Source: Enterobacteriaceae bacterium B14 (lineage in GTDB: Bacteria; Pseudomonadota; Gammaproteobacteria; Enterobacterales; Enterobacteriaceae). From it: 44,024 nt of DNA. The stretch spans positions 1,833,454 through 1,877,477 of the forward strand of contig DF158882.1 in NCBI GenBank assembly GCA_000307305.1, given 5' to 3'. This document shows, one piece after another, positions 19,833 through 28,607 of this stretch (positions within the stretch are counted from its first letter, which is position 1; each line of letters begins with the position of its first letter). The notes under the pieces are model-generated. The model was given only the letters and a program-made list of their open reading frames with translations, was not told where the DNA came from and searched no databases. The translations under genes and the position numbers were made by a program.

Positions 19833-20963
19833 ATGCTCCAGTTACCACCGCTCAGCCTCTATATTCATATTCCTTGGTGTGTGCAGAAATGCCCTTACTG
19901 TGATTTTAATTCGCATGCACAAAAGGGAGAAATACCGGATTTAGAGTATGTCGACCATCTATTAGCTGATCTAGATGCTGATTTACATCTCACGAGCGGG
20001 CGTAGTATTGGGACGATTTTTATTGGCGGTGGAACGCCAAGCTTACTCAGCGCACAAGCCATGCAAAAACTGCTAGATGGTGTACGGGCTCGCTTGCCTG
20101 TCAATGCTGATGCAGAGATAACGATGGAGGCGAACCCTGGCACCGTAGAAGCCGACCGTTTTAATGCCTATCAGCAAGCGGGGGTTAACCGTATTTCTAT
20201 TGGGGTTCAGAGCTTTAACCTAGAGAAACTAGAACGCCTTGGGCGGATTCACGATGCAGAAGAAGCAAAACGAGCAGCTCGGCTAGCCGAGAACCTAGAG
20301 CTACGCAGCTTTAATTTGGATTTGATGCACGGTTTGCCCAATCAAACTCTGGAAGAGGCTCTGAATGATTTACAGCAAGCCATTGCACTCTCCCCCCCTC
20401 ATCTCTCGTGGTATCAACTCACGATAGAACCGAATACGCTCTTTGGCTCTCGCCCTCCGGTATTACCTGACGATGATGCCCTTTGGGATATTTATCAACG
20501 GGGACACCAGCTATTAAGCGCGGCGGGTTATCAACAGTATGAGACGTCTGCCTATGCCAAACCCGGTTATCAGTGCCAACATAACCTTAACTACTGGCGA
20601 TTCGGGGATTATCTCGGTATCGGCTGCGGCGCTCACGGAAAACTGACATTTACCGATGGCCGTATACTGCGCACGGCGAAAACACGTCACCCACGTGGCT
20701 ATATGCAAGGGAACTACATGGATAAACAATATCTCGTGGTTACCGACGAACTGCCTTTCGAATTTTTCATGAACCGTTTTCGGTTACTAGAAGCCACGCC
20801 TCGCTCAGAGTTCACAGCTTTTACTGGATTAGACGAAAGTAAAATTCGACCTCAGATAGAGGCTGCAATAGAAAAGGGATACCTGACAGAAACGGAAACG
20901 TCTTGGCAGATAACAGAGAAAGGAAAGCTGTTTTTGAATTCACTGCTAGAGCTCTTTCTGTAA
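19833..20963 (+). CDS. hemW: HemW, heme chaperone of the radical SAM family
   Basis: HemW binds heme and is thought to deliver it to respiratory proteins; it was formerly mistaken for an oxygen-independent coproporphyrinogen oxidase. The [4Fe-4S] cluster motif is C16-x3-C20-x2-C23 in IPWCVQKCPYCDF, where the fourth cysteine of true HemN is missing, as expected. The HemW heme motif HNLNYW is present in QCQHNLNYW. The length of 376 is usual. It is the last gene of its operon. Confidence 0.95.
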   Translation: MLQLPPLSLYIHIPWCVQKCPYCDFNSHAQKGEIPDLEYVDHLLADLDADLHLTSGRSIGTIFIGGGTPSLLSAQAMQKLLDGVRARLPVNADAEITMEANPGTVEADRFNAYQQAGVNRISIGVQSFNLEKLERLGRIHDAEEAKRAARLAENLELRSFNLDLMHGLPNQTLEEALNDLQQAIALSPPHLSWYQLTIEPNTLFGSRPPVLPDDDALWDIYQRGHQLLSAAGYQQYETSAYAKPGYQCQHNLNYWRFGDYLGIGCGAHGKLTFTDGRILRTAKTRHPRGYMQGNYMDKQYLVVTDELPFEFFMNRFRLLEATPRSEFTAFTGLDESKIRPQIEAAIEKGYLTETETSWQITEKGKLFLNSLLELFL

Positions 20964-21017
20964 GCTTAAAAGAGGGCGATGCAAACTAAGATATGCCGTC
21001 TTTATATGTGCTTTTTT

Positions 21018-21047
21018 ATGTGTGGTTTCAGGCTAGAAACCACACAT
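21018..21047. other. Hairpin between hemW and yggN
   Basis: ATGTGTGGTTTC (21018-21029) pairs perfectly with GAAACCACACAT (21036-21047). It stands between the convergent ends of hemW and yggN and probably stops both transcripts, although neither strand has a T-run directly after the stem; the T-run at 21012-21017 lies on the plus-strand 5' side. Confidence 0.55.
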
Positions 21048-21078
21048 TCGCATACGAGACACTTCTCAAGAGAAGGTA

Positions 21079-21816
21079 TTAACTTTGTGGTAACGCACTC
21101 AACAGCGCCGCACGCTGCATGTCGAGAACGGTTACACGATCACAGGCGTCTTTACCGAAGTTTTCAAAATCTTTTTCCTGATTTTTCCACTCATCACGAA
21201 TTGCCTGTTGTAGATTACCTAATCCGCCCAGCATTGATTTCAGCGGGTTTTTGCTTCCACTTAAATCGCTCAGGTTAATAGATTTAGTGCCCATTTCATT
21301 GACGCTATCTTGTATAACGGCACCCATCGCTTGGTTGATCTTCTGCTGGCCTTCTGCTTGAACTTGCTGAATAGCCTGATGATGGAAGATGATATTTTCC
21401 GCATCTTTCTTCTCTAAAATACGAGAAAGTTCACCTCTCAAATCTACGGATAATTTATCCAGATGGTTGCGTACCTTGCTGTCACTGCCCATCTCTTTCA
21501 CGATGATTTTATCCATCGTGACTTTTGCATTATCTAGGCGTTGTTGGATTTGGGAATCGAGTAACGGCATTTCGCGGCGTAACCCTGTCTGCAATTCTTT
21601 CGCTTTCTGTCTAGCATCGTTGGAGAGCGTTAACGCTTTACCGGCACGGGTAACGTCGCCGTTCGGGGAAATAGATAGGTCACCGCTCGCGCCAATGATC
21701 TTTACCGACTGTGGTGAGACAATAATGTCATCCTGTGGCTTTACGTTGCACTCATAAGCCGCCTGAGCCTGTAGAGCAACAGTCATCAATAAACCAACGC
21801 TAACACGTTTAAACAT
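21079..21816 (-). CDS. yggN: YggN, DUF2884 family exported protein
   Basis: An exported protein of 245 residues and unknown function. A signal peptide MFKRVSVGLLMTVALQAQA is followed by AYECNVKPQDDIIVSPQSV. The centre is helical and charged, with FHHQAIQQVQAEGQQKINQ and QDSVNEMGTKSINL, both conserved in E. coli YggN. Two cysteines (one near each end) could form a disulfide. AGGAGAGATT lies before the ATG. It is separated from yggL by 400 bases and has its own promoter region. Confidence 0.92.
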   Translation of the reverse strand: MFKRVSVGLLMTVALQAQAAYECNVKPQDDIIVSPQSVKIIGASGDLSISPNGDVTRAGKALTLSNDARQKAKELQTGLRREMPLLDSQIQQRLDNAKVTMDKIIVKEMGSDSKVRNHLDKLSVDLRGELSRILEKKDAENIIFHHQAIQQVQAEGQQKINQAMGAVIQDSVNEMGTKSINLSDLSGSKNPLKSMLGGLGNLQQAIRDEWKNQEKDFENFGKDACDRVTVLDMQRAALLSALPQS

Positions 21817-22234
21817 AATCTCTCCTAAAGATTAACCGTCGCCGATACATGTTGGATTTCCTGTAAGAACATACCCTCAGTATCTGTTGCTTAGTGTCAG
21901 ACAAGATAGACACTAGGTTTGAAATGTGTGTGAAATCTATCGTTATTCGACAGTGACTTTGACGCCAGATAAAGGCAAATGTTTCCTGTCAAAGCATCAT
22001 ACTGAAATGAATATTGTTTCGTTAAGTAAATTTTCGTTGAATAAACAGTCTGTAAATAAGCTATCTTTGGACAAAGAATGGATTTCAGATGGTAGATGAA
22101 TTGCTTGATGTTGCAAAAACAAAAGGCACTTACCCCATCTCCCGCCTAATCGCCCAATATGAAACCATATCAGGAAATATAACGAGGTGCGATAAGTGCC
22201 CTACGCGATCGCTATGACATCAAAAAGTGAAAAA
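21817..22234. other. Intergenic region between yggN and yggL
   Basis: The right half carries an 8-base inverted repeat spaced by 60 bases, with a T-run on the minus strand (separate entry), probably the yggL 3' end. The left half is AT-rich and should contain the yggN promoter, though no clear -35/-10 pair stands out. No ORF with a credible start is seen. Confidence 0.5.
22112..22201 (-). other. Structured 3' element after yggL, terminator or small RNA
   Basis: On the minus strand GGCACTTA (22200-22193) and TAAGTGCC (22132-22125) can pair, and the second arm runs directly into TTTTGTTTTTG. The 60-base interior contains further short pairings (TATCGC with GCGATT). The layout is that of a Rho-independent end with a large head, or of a small RNA released from the yggL mRNA. 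Alternatively the two arms are terminal repeats of a tiny mobile repeat. Confidence 0.45.
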
Positions 22235-22561
22235 TCATTCCCACCAGATATCGAACAGCTCGCTTGTTTTCACTTCTTTCATACCACGGGCTTCAAGCCA
22301 TTTGGTAACCAGTGCACGATGTTCATCGGTGCATTTACCAATTTTTTGTAGGCAGATTAAACCTTCCCAGCTCAGATAACCGCTGCCATCGAAAGCAAGG
22401 CCGTTTGGCTCAACCAGTTCCTCAATAAAAGCATCCAGTGTGCTGTCAACAACGGCAACATCTGTACCTTCAGCAAAGAGCCAGTTTACGGAGAAACCTA
22501 ACTCCTGAAACTCATCAATATGTAACTTCTTACGCAAACGGCGGCTACGATTTTTAACCAT
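22235..22561 (-). CDS. yggL: YggL, DUF469 family protein
   Basis: A small cytoplasmic protein of the DUF469 family, reported in the family to associate with the 50S ribosomal subunit. From the ATG at 22561 it has 108 residues, as in E. coli, and begins MVKNRSRRLRKKLHIDEFQE; a GTG two codons up is less likely, because GAGGAA lies seven bases before the ATG. Segments AFDGSGYLSWEGLICLQ and TSELFDIWW are conserved. It follows trmB by 14 bases and is cotranscribed with it. Confidence 0.93.
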   Translation of the reverse strand: MVKNRSRRLRKKLHIDEFQELGFSVNWLFAEGTDVAVVDSTLDAFIEELVEPNGLAFDGSGYLSWEGLICLQKIGKCTDEHRALVTKWLEARGMKEVKTSELFDIWWE

Positions 22562-22575
22562 TATCACTTCCTCTT

Positions 22576-23295
22576 TTAAGCTTCGATTCGTTCAAACATG
22601 AGATCCCAAACGCCGTGCCCTAAACGCTGCCCACGAAGTTCAAACTTCGTAAGAGGGCGTGATTCTGGCCGAGGGACGTAGGTATTATCATCAGAAATGT
22701 TCCGGTATCCGTCGATTCCGCCCATTACCATTAACATATGTTCTGCGTAATTTTCCCAGTCGGTCGCCATATGAAATACGCCGCCCACTTTTAGCTTACG
22801 CAAAACCAGAGAAACAAAAGGTACCTGCACAATACGGCGCTTGTGATGCCGCGCCTTATGCCAAGGGTCTGGGAAAAAAAGCTGTACGCGATCGAGTGAA
22901 TTATCAGGAATCATCTTTTCCAGAACCTCGACGGCATCATGGCACATAACTCGTAGATTCTTTAAATCAACCTCTTGCGCAGATGCCAAACAGGCCCCAA
23001 CGCCCGGAGAGTGTACCTCAATTCCCAAAAAGTTTTGCTGGGGATTTTCTGATGCAGTCTGCACCAACGATGCCCCCATACCAAAACCAATCTCTAATAC
23101 TGTTACAGCTTCACGCCCAAAAACCTGCTCTATCGCGATAGGTTCAGGCTGAAACTCAACGCCCATCACAGGCCAAATATGGTCTAACGCGTACTGCTGA
23201 CCTTTCGTTAATCGCCCCTGACGGCGAACAAAACTGCGAATACGGCGTAATAGACGGCCATTTTCATCAAATTCAGGAGATACGACGTCATTCAT
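22576..23295 (-). CDS. trmB: tRNA (guanine46-N7)-methyltransferase
   Basis: TrmB methylates N7 of G46 in the variable loop of tRNA with S-adenosylmethionine. The 239 residues equal the E. coli length. The SAM-binding motif is [12 protein letters not shown]; the acidic catalytic stretch lies in [21 protein letters not shown], and the C-terminal [17 protein letters not shown] is conserved. It is divergent from mutY and precedes yggL in one transcript. Confidence 0.96.
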   Translation of the reverse strand: MNDVVSPEFDENGRLLRRIRSFVRRQGRLTKGQQYALDHIWPVMGVEFQPEPIAIEQVFGREAVTVLEIGFGMGASLVQTASENPQQNFLGIEVHSPGVGACLASAQEVDLKNLRVMCHDAVEVLEKMIPDNSLDRVQLFFPDPWHKARHHKRRIVQVPFVSLVLRKLKVGGVFHMATDWENYAEHMLMVMGGIDGYRNISDDNTYVPRPESRPLTKFELRGQRLGHGVWDLMFERIEA

Positions 23296-23450
23296 TATGA
23301 ATTCTTCTACACGTTAAATTTAGGGTCAGTAAAGTGAACGAGCATTATGCAAAGATAGCTCGTCTTAGCAAGTTACGGTTTACACTGCCCATGGTCTATG
23401 TTGCAATCTCAGCCCCATATTATATATGAAGACGGCAGCAATCTCCCCTT

Positions 23451-24500
23451 ATGATACAAGCGCTACGATTCTCGCAGGCAGTGCTGGCATGGTATCAGCG
23501 CTTTGGTCGAAAAACGCTGCCGTGGCAACTTGAGAAAACGCCTTACCACGTGTGGCTCTCCGAAGTGATGCTGCAACAGACTCAAGTCGTTACTGTTATC
23601 CCTTACTTTCAACGATTTCTCGAGCGCTTTCCGACAGTTCAAACGTTAGCGGCCGCCCCTCAAGACGAAGTTCTGCATCTGTGGACTGGCTTAGGCTATT
23701 ACGCAAGAGCCAGGAATTTGCACAAAGCAGCGAAGCAAATTGTTGAAGATCACAACGGTGTTTTTCCAACGCGGTTTGATGATGTCGCTGCCCTGCCCGG
23801 CATCGGGCGTTCAACCGCAGGGGCCGTGCTCTCCCTCTCTCTTGGGCTACACTTTCCTATACTCGACGGTAACGTAAAACGCGTGCTAGCACGCTGTTAT
23901 GCCGTTGAAGGTTGGCCTGGTAAGAAAGAGGTCGAAAAGCGTCTGTGGGAAATCGCGGAAGAGGTTACCCCTGCAGAAGGCGTAAGCCAATTTAATCAGG
24001 CAATGATGGATTTAGGCGCGATGGTGTGTACCCGCTCTAAACCAAAATGCGAATTATGCCCTCTTAATAAAGAGTGTATCGCGTATGCCAACCACAGTTG
24101 GGCGCAATACCCCGGGAAGAAACCTAAAAAAACCATTCCAGAGAAAACAGCCTACTTTCTCTTGTTACAAAGAGAGAATAAAATATGGCTAGAACAGCGC
24201 TCGAATGTTGGCCTGTGGGGCGGCTTATTTTGTTTTCCCCAATTCAACCAGCATTCAGAGCTTGAATCTTGGTTAACGGGGCACGGCATAAAAGCAGACT
24301 CATTAGAGCAAATGACCTCTTTTCGCCATACATTCAGCCATTTTCATCTGGATATCGTACCGATGAGATTAGCGCTAATGCAGAGTACAACCTGCATGGA
24401 TGAAGGCGCTGGTCTCTGGTATAACTTAACCACCCCACCCTCTATTGGGCTAGCGGCACCGGTTGTTCGCTTATTACAGGCTTTGGGAAAACAGCCCTGA
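23451..24500 (+). CDS. mutY: Adenine DNA glycosylase
   Basis: MutY removes adenine mispaired with 8-oxoguanine. The helix-hairpin-helix domain carries [11 protein letters not shown]; the catalytic residues are E38 in [10 protein letters not shown] and D139 in [10 protein letters not shown]. The iron-sulfur cluster ligands are C193, C200, C203 and C209. A C-terminal NUDIX-like domain (about 230-349) recognises 8-oxoguanine, with [12 protein letters not shown] conserved. Length 349 against 350 in E. coli. The start is fixed by homology; the ribosome binding site is poor. It is followed by yggX, as in E. coli. Confidence 0.97.
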   Translation: MIQALRFSQAVLAWYQRFGRKTLPWQLEKTPYHVWLSEVMLQQTQVVTVIPYFQRFLERFPTVQTLAAAPQDEVLHLWTGLGYYARARNLHKAAKQIVEDHNGVFPTRFDDVAALPGIGRSTAGAVLSLSLGLHFPILDGNVKRVLARCYAVEGWPGKKEVEKRLWEIAEEVTPAEGVSQFNQAMMDLGAMVCTRSKPKCELCPLNKECIAYANHSWAQYPGKKPKKTIPEKTAYFLLLQRENKIWLEQRSNVGLWGGLFCFPQFNQHSELESWLTGHGIKADSLEQMTSFRHTFSHFHLDIVPMRLALMQSTTCMDEGAGLWYNLTTPPSIGLAAPVVRLLQALGKQP

Positions 24501-24543
24501 TTTCTATGCAGTGAGCGAAAATAGCCAAATAAAAGGAATCGAT

Positions 24544-24816
24544 ATGAGCAGAGTGATTTTCTGTACATTTTTACAGCAAGATGCCGAAGGGCAAGACTTC
24601 CAGCTCTATCCTGGAGAACTAGGCAAACGTATCTTCAATGAAATTTCGAAAGAAGCATGGGCGCAGTGGCAAACCAAACAAACTATGCTGATAAACGAGA
24701 AGAAGCTCAATATGATGAACCTTGAGCACCGCAAACTTCTAGAGGAAGAAATGGTTAACTTCCTATTTGAAGGACATGACGTCCATATCGAAGGCTATAC
24801 ACCACCAAGCCAATAA
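24544..24816 (+). CDS. yggX: YggX, Fe(II)-trafficking protein
   Basis: A 90-residue cytoplasmic protein linked to protection of iron-sulfur clusters against oxidation. The start at [19 protein letters not shown] is chosen by homology and by AAAGGAATCGAT in front; the longer open frame above it overlaps mutY and has no support. The family cysteine C7 and the [10 protein letters not shown] and [10 protein letters not shown] segments are present. Cotranscription with mutY is likely from the short gap. Confidence 0.95.
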   Translation: MSRVIFCTFLQQDAEGQDFQLYPGELGKRIFNEISKEAWAQWQTKQTMLINEKKLNMMNLEHRKLLEEEMVNFLFEGHDVHIEGYTPPSQ

Positions 24817-24825
24817 CCAACTTTT

Positions 24826-24844
24826 AGGGCTGAGACCCAGCCCT
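24826..24844 (+). other. Small hairpin between yggX and mltC
   Basis: AGGGCTG (24826-24832) pairs with CAGCCCT (24838-24844) across AGACC. No T-run follows. It may moderate readthrough from yggX into mltC. Confidence 0.45.
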
Positions 24845-24862
24845 CACTCATGGCTGAACTGA

Positions 24863-25942
24863 ATGAAAAAACTTTATGCTTTGCTATTAATAGCACCGCT
24901 ACTTGTTTCGTGCTCAGGTAACAAAAAAAGCACGTTCAATCCCGAGCTGGTTAAGGATACTAACAGCTTCGATATTTTGATGGGCCAGTTTGCTCATAAT
25001 GTCGAGAATATCTGGGGCATAAAGGAAGTGCTAATTGCGGGGCCGAAAGACTACGTAAAATACACCGATCAATATCAGACTCGTAGCCATATCAACTTTG
25101 ATGCAGGTATTATCACTGTTGAAACAACTGCAGGAACTGAGCCACAAGCTCACCTACGTCAGGCCATTATCAGCACCTTGCTGATGGGCGATGATCCGGG
25201 TTCTATCGATCTTTATTCTGACGCTGATGATATTCAAATCAGTAAAGAGCCGTTCCTCTATGGGCAGGTTCTCGATAATACCGGGGAACCGATTCGCTGG
25301 GAGTGGCGAGCTAACCACTTTGCTGATTATCTGGTGCAGACCAAGATGAAAAAGAGAACCTCTGGTTTTAAAGTCATCTGGTCGGTAGATATTCAGCTGG
25401 TACCAAACCACTTGGATCAACGTGCTCGCAAATTCATGCCGTTAATTCGTCAGGCTGCTAACAAATACCGCATAGAGGAGTCACTGATTCTGGCTATTAT
25501 GCAGACAGAATCAAGCTTCAACCCTTATGCTGTTAGCCGTTCAGATGCATTGGGACTGATGCAGATTATGCAACGCACCGCAGGGCGTGATGTATTCAAA
25601 CAGCAGGGCCGCTCTGGGCAGCCTAGCCGTAGCTATCTCTTCGATCCGGCAAACAACATTGATATGGGTACTGCCTATCTCTCTATCCTGCAAAATGTTT
25701 ACTTAGGTGGCATACAGAACCCAACGTCTCGCCGTTACGCCGTTATTACCTCTTACAATGGCGGAGCAGGTAGTGTGTTGAGGGTCTTTTCCAGCGATAA
25801 GAATCGGGCGGTTGAGATTATCAATAATATGTCGCCAGGGGATGTTTATAATACGTTGATAAGCAAACACCCTGCTGCTGAGTCTCGTAACTATCTGAAG
25901 AAAGTAAACGGAACACAGAAAACTTATCGCCGCGGCGGTTAG
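24863..25942 (+). CDS. mltC: Membrane-bound lytic murein transglycosylase C
   Basis: MltC is an outer-membrane lipoprotein that cleaves peptidoglycan strands to 1,6-anhydromuramic ends. The lipobox is LLVSC with the modified cysteine at C17. An N-terminal DUF3393 domain is followed by an SLT domain with the catalytic glutamate in [16 protein letters not shown], then GLMQIM and [11 protein letters not shown]. At 359 residues it equals E. coli MltC. It is the last syntenic core gene before the variable region near tRNA-Phe; in E. coli nupG, speC and yqgA would follow. Confidence 0.96.
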   Translation: MKKLYALLLIAPLLVSCSGNKKSTFNPELVKDTNSFDILMGQFAHNVENIWGIKEVLIAGPKDYVKYTDQYQTRSHINFDAGIITVETTAGTEPQAHLRQAIISTLLMGDDPGSIDLYSDADDIQISKEPFLYGQVLDNTGEPIRWEWRANHFADYLVQTKMKKRTSGFKVIWSVDIQLVPNHLDQRARKFMPLIRQAANKYRIEESLILAIMQTESSFNPYAVSRSDALGLMQIMQRTAGRDVFKQQGRSGQPSRSYLFDPANNIDMGTAYLSILQNVYLGGIQNPTSRRYAVITSYNGGAGSVLRVFSSDKNRAVEIINNMSPGDVYNTLISKHPAAESRNYLKKVNGTQKTYRRGG

Positions 25943-25970
25943 CAATAAGTTCAAACGGTAAGCTATCAAG

Positions 25971-25997
25971 ACGCCTCCATCATGATGATGGAGGCGT
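25971..25997. terminator. Bidirectional hairpin between mltC and the SGNH-like gene
   Basis: ACGCCTCCATCAT (25971-25983) and ATGATGGAGGCGT (25985-25997) form a perfect 13-base inverted repeat between convergent genes. There is no clean T-run on either side. Position and stability favour a shared terminator. Confidence 0.6.
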
Positions 25998-26005
25998 TAT
26001 GCTGT

Positions 26006-27490
26006 CTATGATAAAAATCCCATCGCACTAAGTTTGACGCAAAATTTCTCGGCGCCGTTTAAATTAAGATGATGCGCATCACGAAAATCTTGAGTGGTGA
26101 AATCTTTATCGTAGGTAAAATCGTGAAAAAAGAATGAGTTATTATCAGCTAACAACGCCAAAAAATCAGAGGTGGACCGATACATCTCATTATCCAAATT
26201 GCTTGCGTAAGAATAAGGCAGTGGAGGAATAACAAACAGCACCTTCTTCCCCGCTGCTTGAATACGTTGTTTGATTTCCAGAAGATGTTTTTGGTTTACA
26301 GGAAATGAGTGTTTATATTTAAAAAACTTGGAGTTTGCCCGCGCTGTAGTCTCTCCGCAAACCTGAAGGTCTTCCAAAGACATTGTTGCTCGCGTCATAT
26401 TCGCAGAGGATAATGTCTCAACAATGGTTAGCCTTTTATCTTGATTATCTAATGTAATACTCGCCCCTTTAATTGAGCATTTTTTCTCAAAAACTTTAAT
26501 CCAGTCATAATTGATGAACCACTCAATAACGCTACTCAATGAGTTAGTTAATGAAAAATCATCTTTAATATCCATCACATTAGATTTATCCATATTATAC
26601 AAATCATAGTGGTGGTTTACTTTATTCAATAACATTAATGTTTCTGTACAAGAGTCTGATTTTGCACGCCACAGTTCTCTATACATATCATAAGAACCAA
26701 AACAGAAAATATAGTTATCAACTCGATTTTCATTTTCTAAATGATGTAGAAATAACTTGGATTGTGAGATATCCAAGTTAGGTACAGAAAGGTTAATAGC
26801 ATTACCAATGAGGGACGTTGGGCACCCATTATATGAGTATGACGAGCCGATAATCGCCGTTCTTGTGCGCTTTAACTCAGTTAGCTTTTCAAATTGAGAA
26901 ACAAGGTAATGCTCGAAACCTTCATCATTCAGAGCCACTGTGTTGGCCGAATTTTCCCCTATCACTTGGTATCTCACCACACCAAAAAAATGATGGCTCC
27001 ACTCTCTCACTAATACGGTACTCCCGATATCATCATAAATCATGATAGGGCGAAGACTGAGTTCTAACTGTGGCGGTGAGGGTAAATCTTCTACGTTAGT
27101 CTTCTCATCAATTAATGTGAAAAATACATTGCCTATATTCTCTTTTTTTACACAGTCAATAAATTCATCAATGCTATTTTTACAACCATAAAAGAAAATA
27201 TCTAAAGGGTGGCGATTAAAAATATACTGCCAAAATCGGGTAATATCGCGGCGTAGATTAGAAAGCGTTTCTACTATTATTCCCTGCTCTAAAACATGGC
27301 AAAGAGACCCAATAAAATCAATACACTCGGCGCTATCATCCAGACACTCTTGGTGTTCAACCATCAAAATGCGCATATTCTCTACATCGTTTTTGCTTTG
27401 ATACTGCTCTAGCTCTATTACGCATTTATGTAGCTGGGATAAAAAAAACCAATCTGTATGACTCATTGAGTATTGCCCTGTTTTTCTCAT
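26006..27490 (-). CDS. Unrecognised protein with a C-terminal SGNH hydrolase-like domain
   Basis: A 494-residue protein I cannot assign to a named family. Residues from about 205 on show SGNH/GDSL-type blocks: IIGSSYSYNG with a possible nucleophile around S216-S219, FCFGSYDMY, LFVIPPLPYSY, and DAHHLNLNGAEKF at 471-483, where D471 and H474 have the spacing of the catalytic Asp and His. The N-terminal 200 residues have no recognised motif. No signal peptide or membrane span is seen, so it would be cytoplasmic unless helped. It is richer in A+T than the core genes around it, and its start overlaps a small hydrophobic ORF by four bases. It may modify a surface polysaccharide, as related SGNH proteins do; this is inference only. 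Confidence 0.6.
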   Translation of the reverse strand: MRKTGQYSMSHTDWFFLSQLHKCVIELEQYQSKNDVENMRILMVEHQECLDDSAECIDFIGSLCHVLEQGIIVETLSNLRRDITRFWQYIFNRHPLDIFFYGCKNSIDEFIDCVKKENIGNVFFTLIDEKTNVEDLPSPPQLELSLRPIMIYDDIGSTVLVREWSHHFFGVVRYQVIGENSANTVALNDEGFEHYLVSQFEKLTELKRTRTAIIGSSYSYNGCPTSLIGNAINLSVPNLDISQSKLFLHHLENENRVDNYIFCFGSYDMYRELWRAKSDSCTETLMLLNKVNHHYDLYNMDKSNVMDIKDDFSLTNSLSSVIEWFINYDWIKVFEKKCSIKGASITLDNQDKRLTIVETLSSANMTRATMSLEDLQVCGETTARANSKFFKYKHSFPVNQKHLLEIKQRIQAAGKKVLFVIPPLPYSYASNLDNEMYRSTSDFLALLADNNSFFFHDFTYDKDFTTQDFRDAHHLNLNGAEKFCVKLSAMGFLS

Positions 27491-27657
27491 TCTGTTCTTA
27501 TCACGTTATAGAAAGCGTCCCTTATCACTAGAATCTTAAAGTAATGATTGTTTCGCGGGGCTATCCAACAAATTGAGGCCGCTAGAAGCAAGAAAAAGAG
27601 TCTGAGCATCATCATAATTACATAGAAAAAGCACCATGCAGATATCAACAAAGCCAT
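27487..27657 (-). CDS. Possible small membrane protein coupled to the SGNH-like gene
   Basis: An ORF whose TGA overlaps the ATG of the SGNH-like gene by four bases, the usual sign of translational coupling. From the internal ATG at 27657 it gives 56 residues starting MALLISAWCFFYVIMM, one long hydrophobic stretch of about 30 residues, then a basic tail. A longer version starting at 27753 has 88 residues. No good ribosome binding site is seen for either start, so it may be spurious. A lone-helix membrane anchor for its partner would fit if real. Confidence 0.3.
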   Translation of the reverse strand: MALLISAWCFFYVIMMMLRLFFLLLAASICWIAPRNNHYFKILVIRDAFYNVIRTE

Positions 27658-27774
27658 TCGACACTCGATTTTTATGTGATAACCACAGAAATGCTGAAAC
27701 ATTAAGCTAACAATATAAAAGTGAGACAATTTACGTTGACGAACTGATGCCAATACTGTTTAATGCGCTCCGTT

Positions 27775-27850
27775 GCCCGGATAGCTCAGTCGGTAGAGCA
27801 GGGGATTGAAAATCCCCGTGTCCTTGGTTCGATTCCGAGTCCGGGCACCA
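27775..27850 (+). tRNA. pheV: tRNA-Phe (anticodon GAA)
   Basis: 76 bases that fold as a complete cloverleaf: acceptor GCCCGGA with TCCGGGC, D-arm GCTC with GAGC, anticodon stem GGGGA with TCCCC around loop TTGAAAA (anticodon GAA), T-arm CTTGG with CCGAG, and encoded CCA. The place after mltC fits E. coli pheV, a well-known insertion site of genomic islands. The pheV name is by synteny; the paralogue pheU would have the same sequence. Confidence 0.95.
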
Positions 27851-27861
27851 CTATTTAAAGA

Positions 27862-27885
27862 AACCAGCCTACGGGCTGGTTTTTT
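27862..27885 (+). terminator. tRNA-Phe terminator
   Basis: AACCAGCC pairs with GGCTGGTT around TACG and runs into TTTTTT. It is eleven bases beyond the tRNA 3' end. Confidence 0.92.
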
Positions 27886-28607
27886 GCTTTCTGGGGTTCC
27901 GGTAGATTTCTGGTCGTCTTAACCACAGTTACCACCACTCGCCGCCTGAGCCTTTACCTTTACCCTTCTGGTCGCAGTGCCAACGTCTGCTGGTCTTCAC
28001 GCTGCCGACCAACACTATTTCCAACTTATATGCCTATCTCGTGGATTCGTCACAGCAAGGCAGAATCCGGTCTTTGTCCGGTCTGGGGTAGGAAAGTATC
28101 ATCGCTTCGATTCTGATATGTGCAAAACACTACCGCGCCGGCAGGCTTGCTCAATCCCTCACAATCCAGGGAAGGATTCCCAACCTTGTTCACGGTCCTC
28201 AATACAATCGGTTACCAGCCCTCCTTCAACCAACTTACTCCCGTCTCCAGTAACTGATGCGGTGCATCGACCCGTTAAACTCGCAACCATAAGAGGGTAT
28301 TTTACACCACTGTTTAGATAGACAATTTTACTAGGCCACTGGACTGCCCCCGAAAGAACCAGTACCTTGATATACCTCAACAGGATCCACTCGACCTGTA
28401 CAATACAGGCAGTACTATTCGTTTGTATTATCTAAATGAAGTTAATAAAATCAGTTGATTATAGGTAGTTTGTAAATCGAATATGTGTAACTTAATCCAT
28501 TGAACCAGTGGACTCACAAACTATGGCCGAAGGATGGCGGTTAGCTGATACCGTTTCTGACGCTCATGAATCTCTCACTGTTGTTTCATGCCGCATAAAG
28601 GTAACCC
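27886..28607. other. Geneless stretch after tRNA-Phe
   Basis: About 720 bases without a credible gene. Open frames occur on both strands (114 codons plus, 73 codons minus), but neither has a ribosome binding site or family resemblance. The last 170 bases become AT-rich and should hold the promoter of the next gene. No second copy of the tRNA 3' end (attachment site repeat) is seen here. It is probably the eroded start of an island that entered at the tRNA. Confidence 0.5.

Noticed and set aside
22112..22201. Reading the GGCACTTA/TAAGTGCC arms as ends of a miniature transposon
   Set aside because: No flanking target duplication is visible and the T-run fits a transcript end better; kept only as an alternative.
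27977..28380. Two overlapping opposite ORFs (114 and 73 codons) after tRNA-Phe
   Set aside because: Neither has a ribosome binding site or a recognisable motif; unusual residue make-up suggests random open frames.
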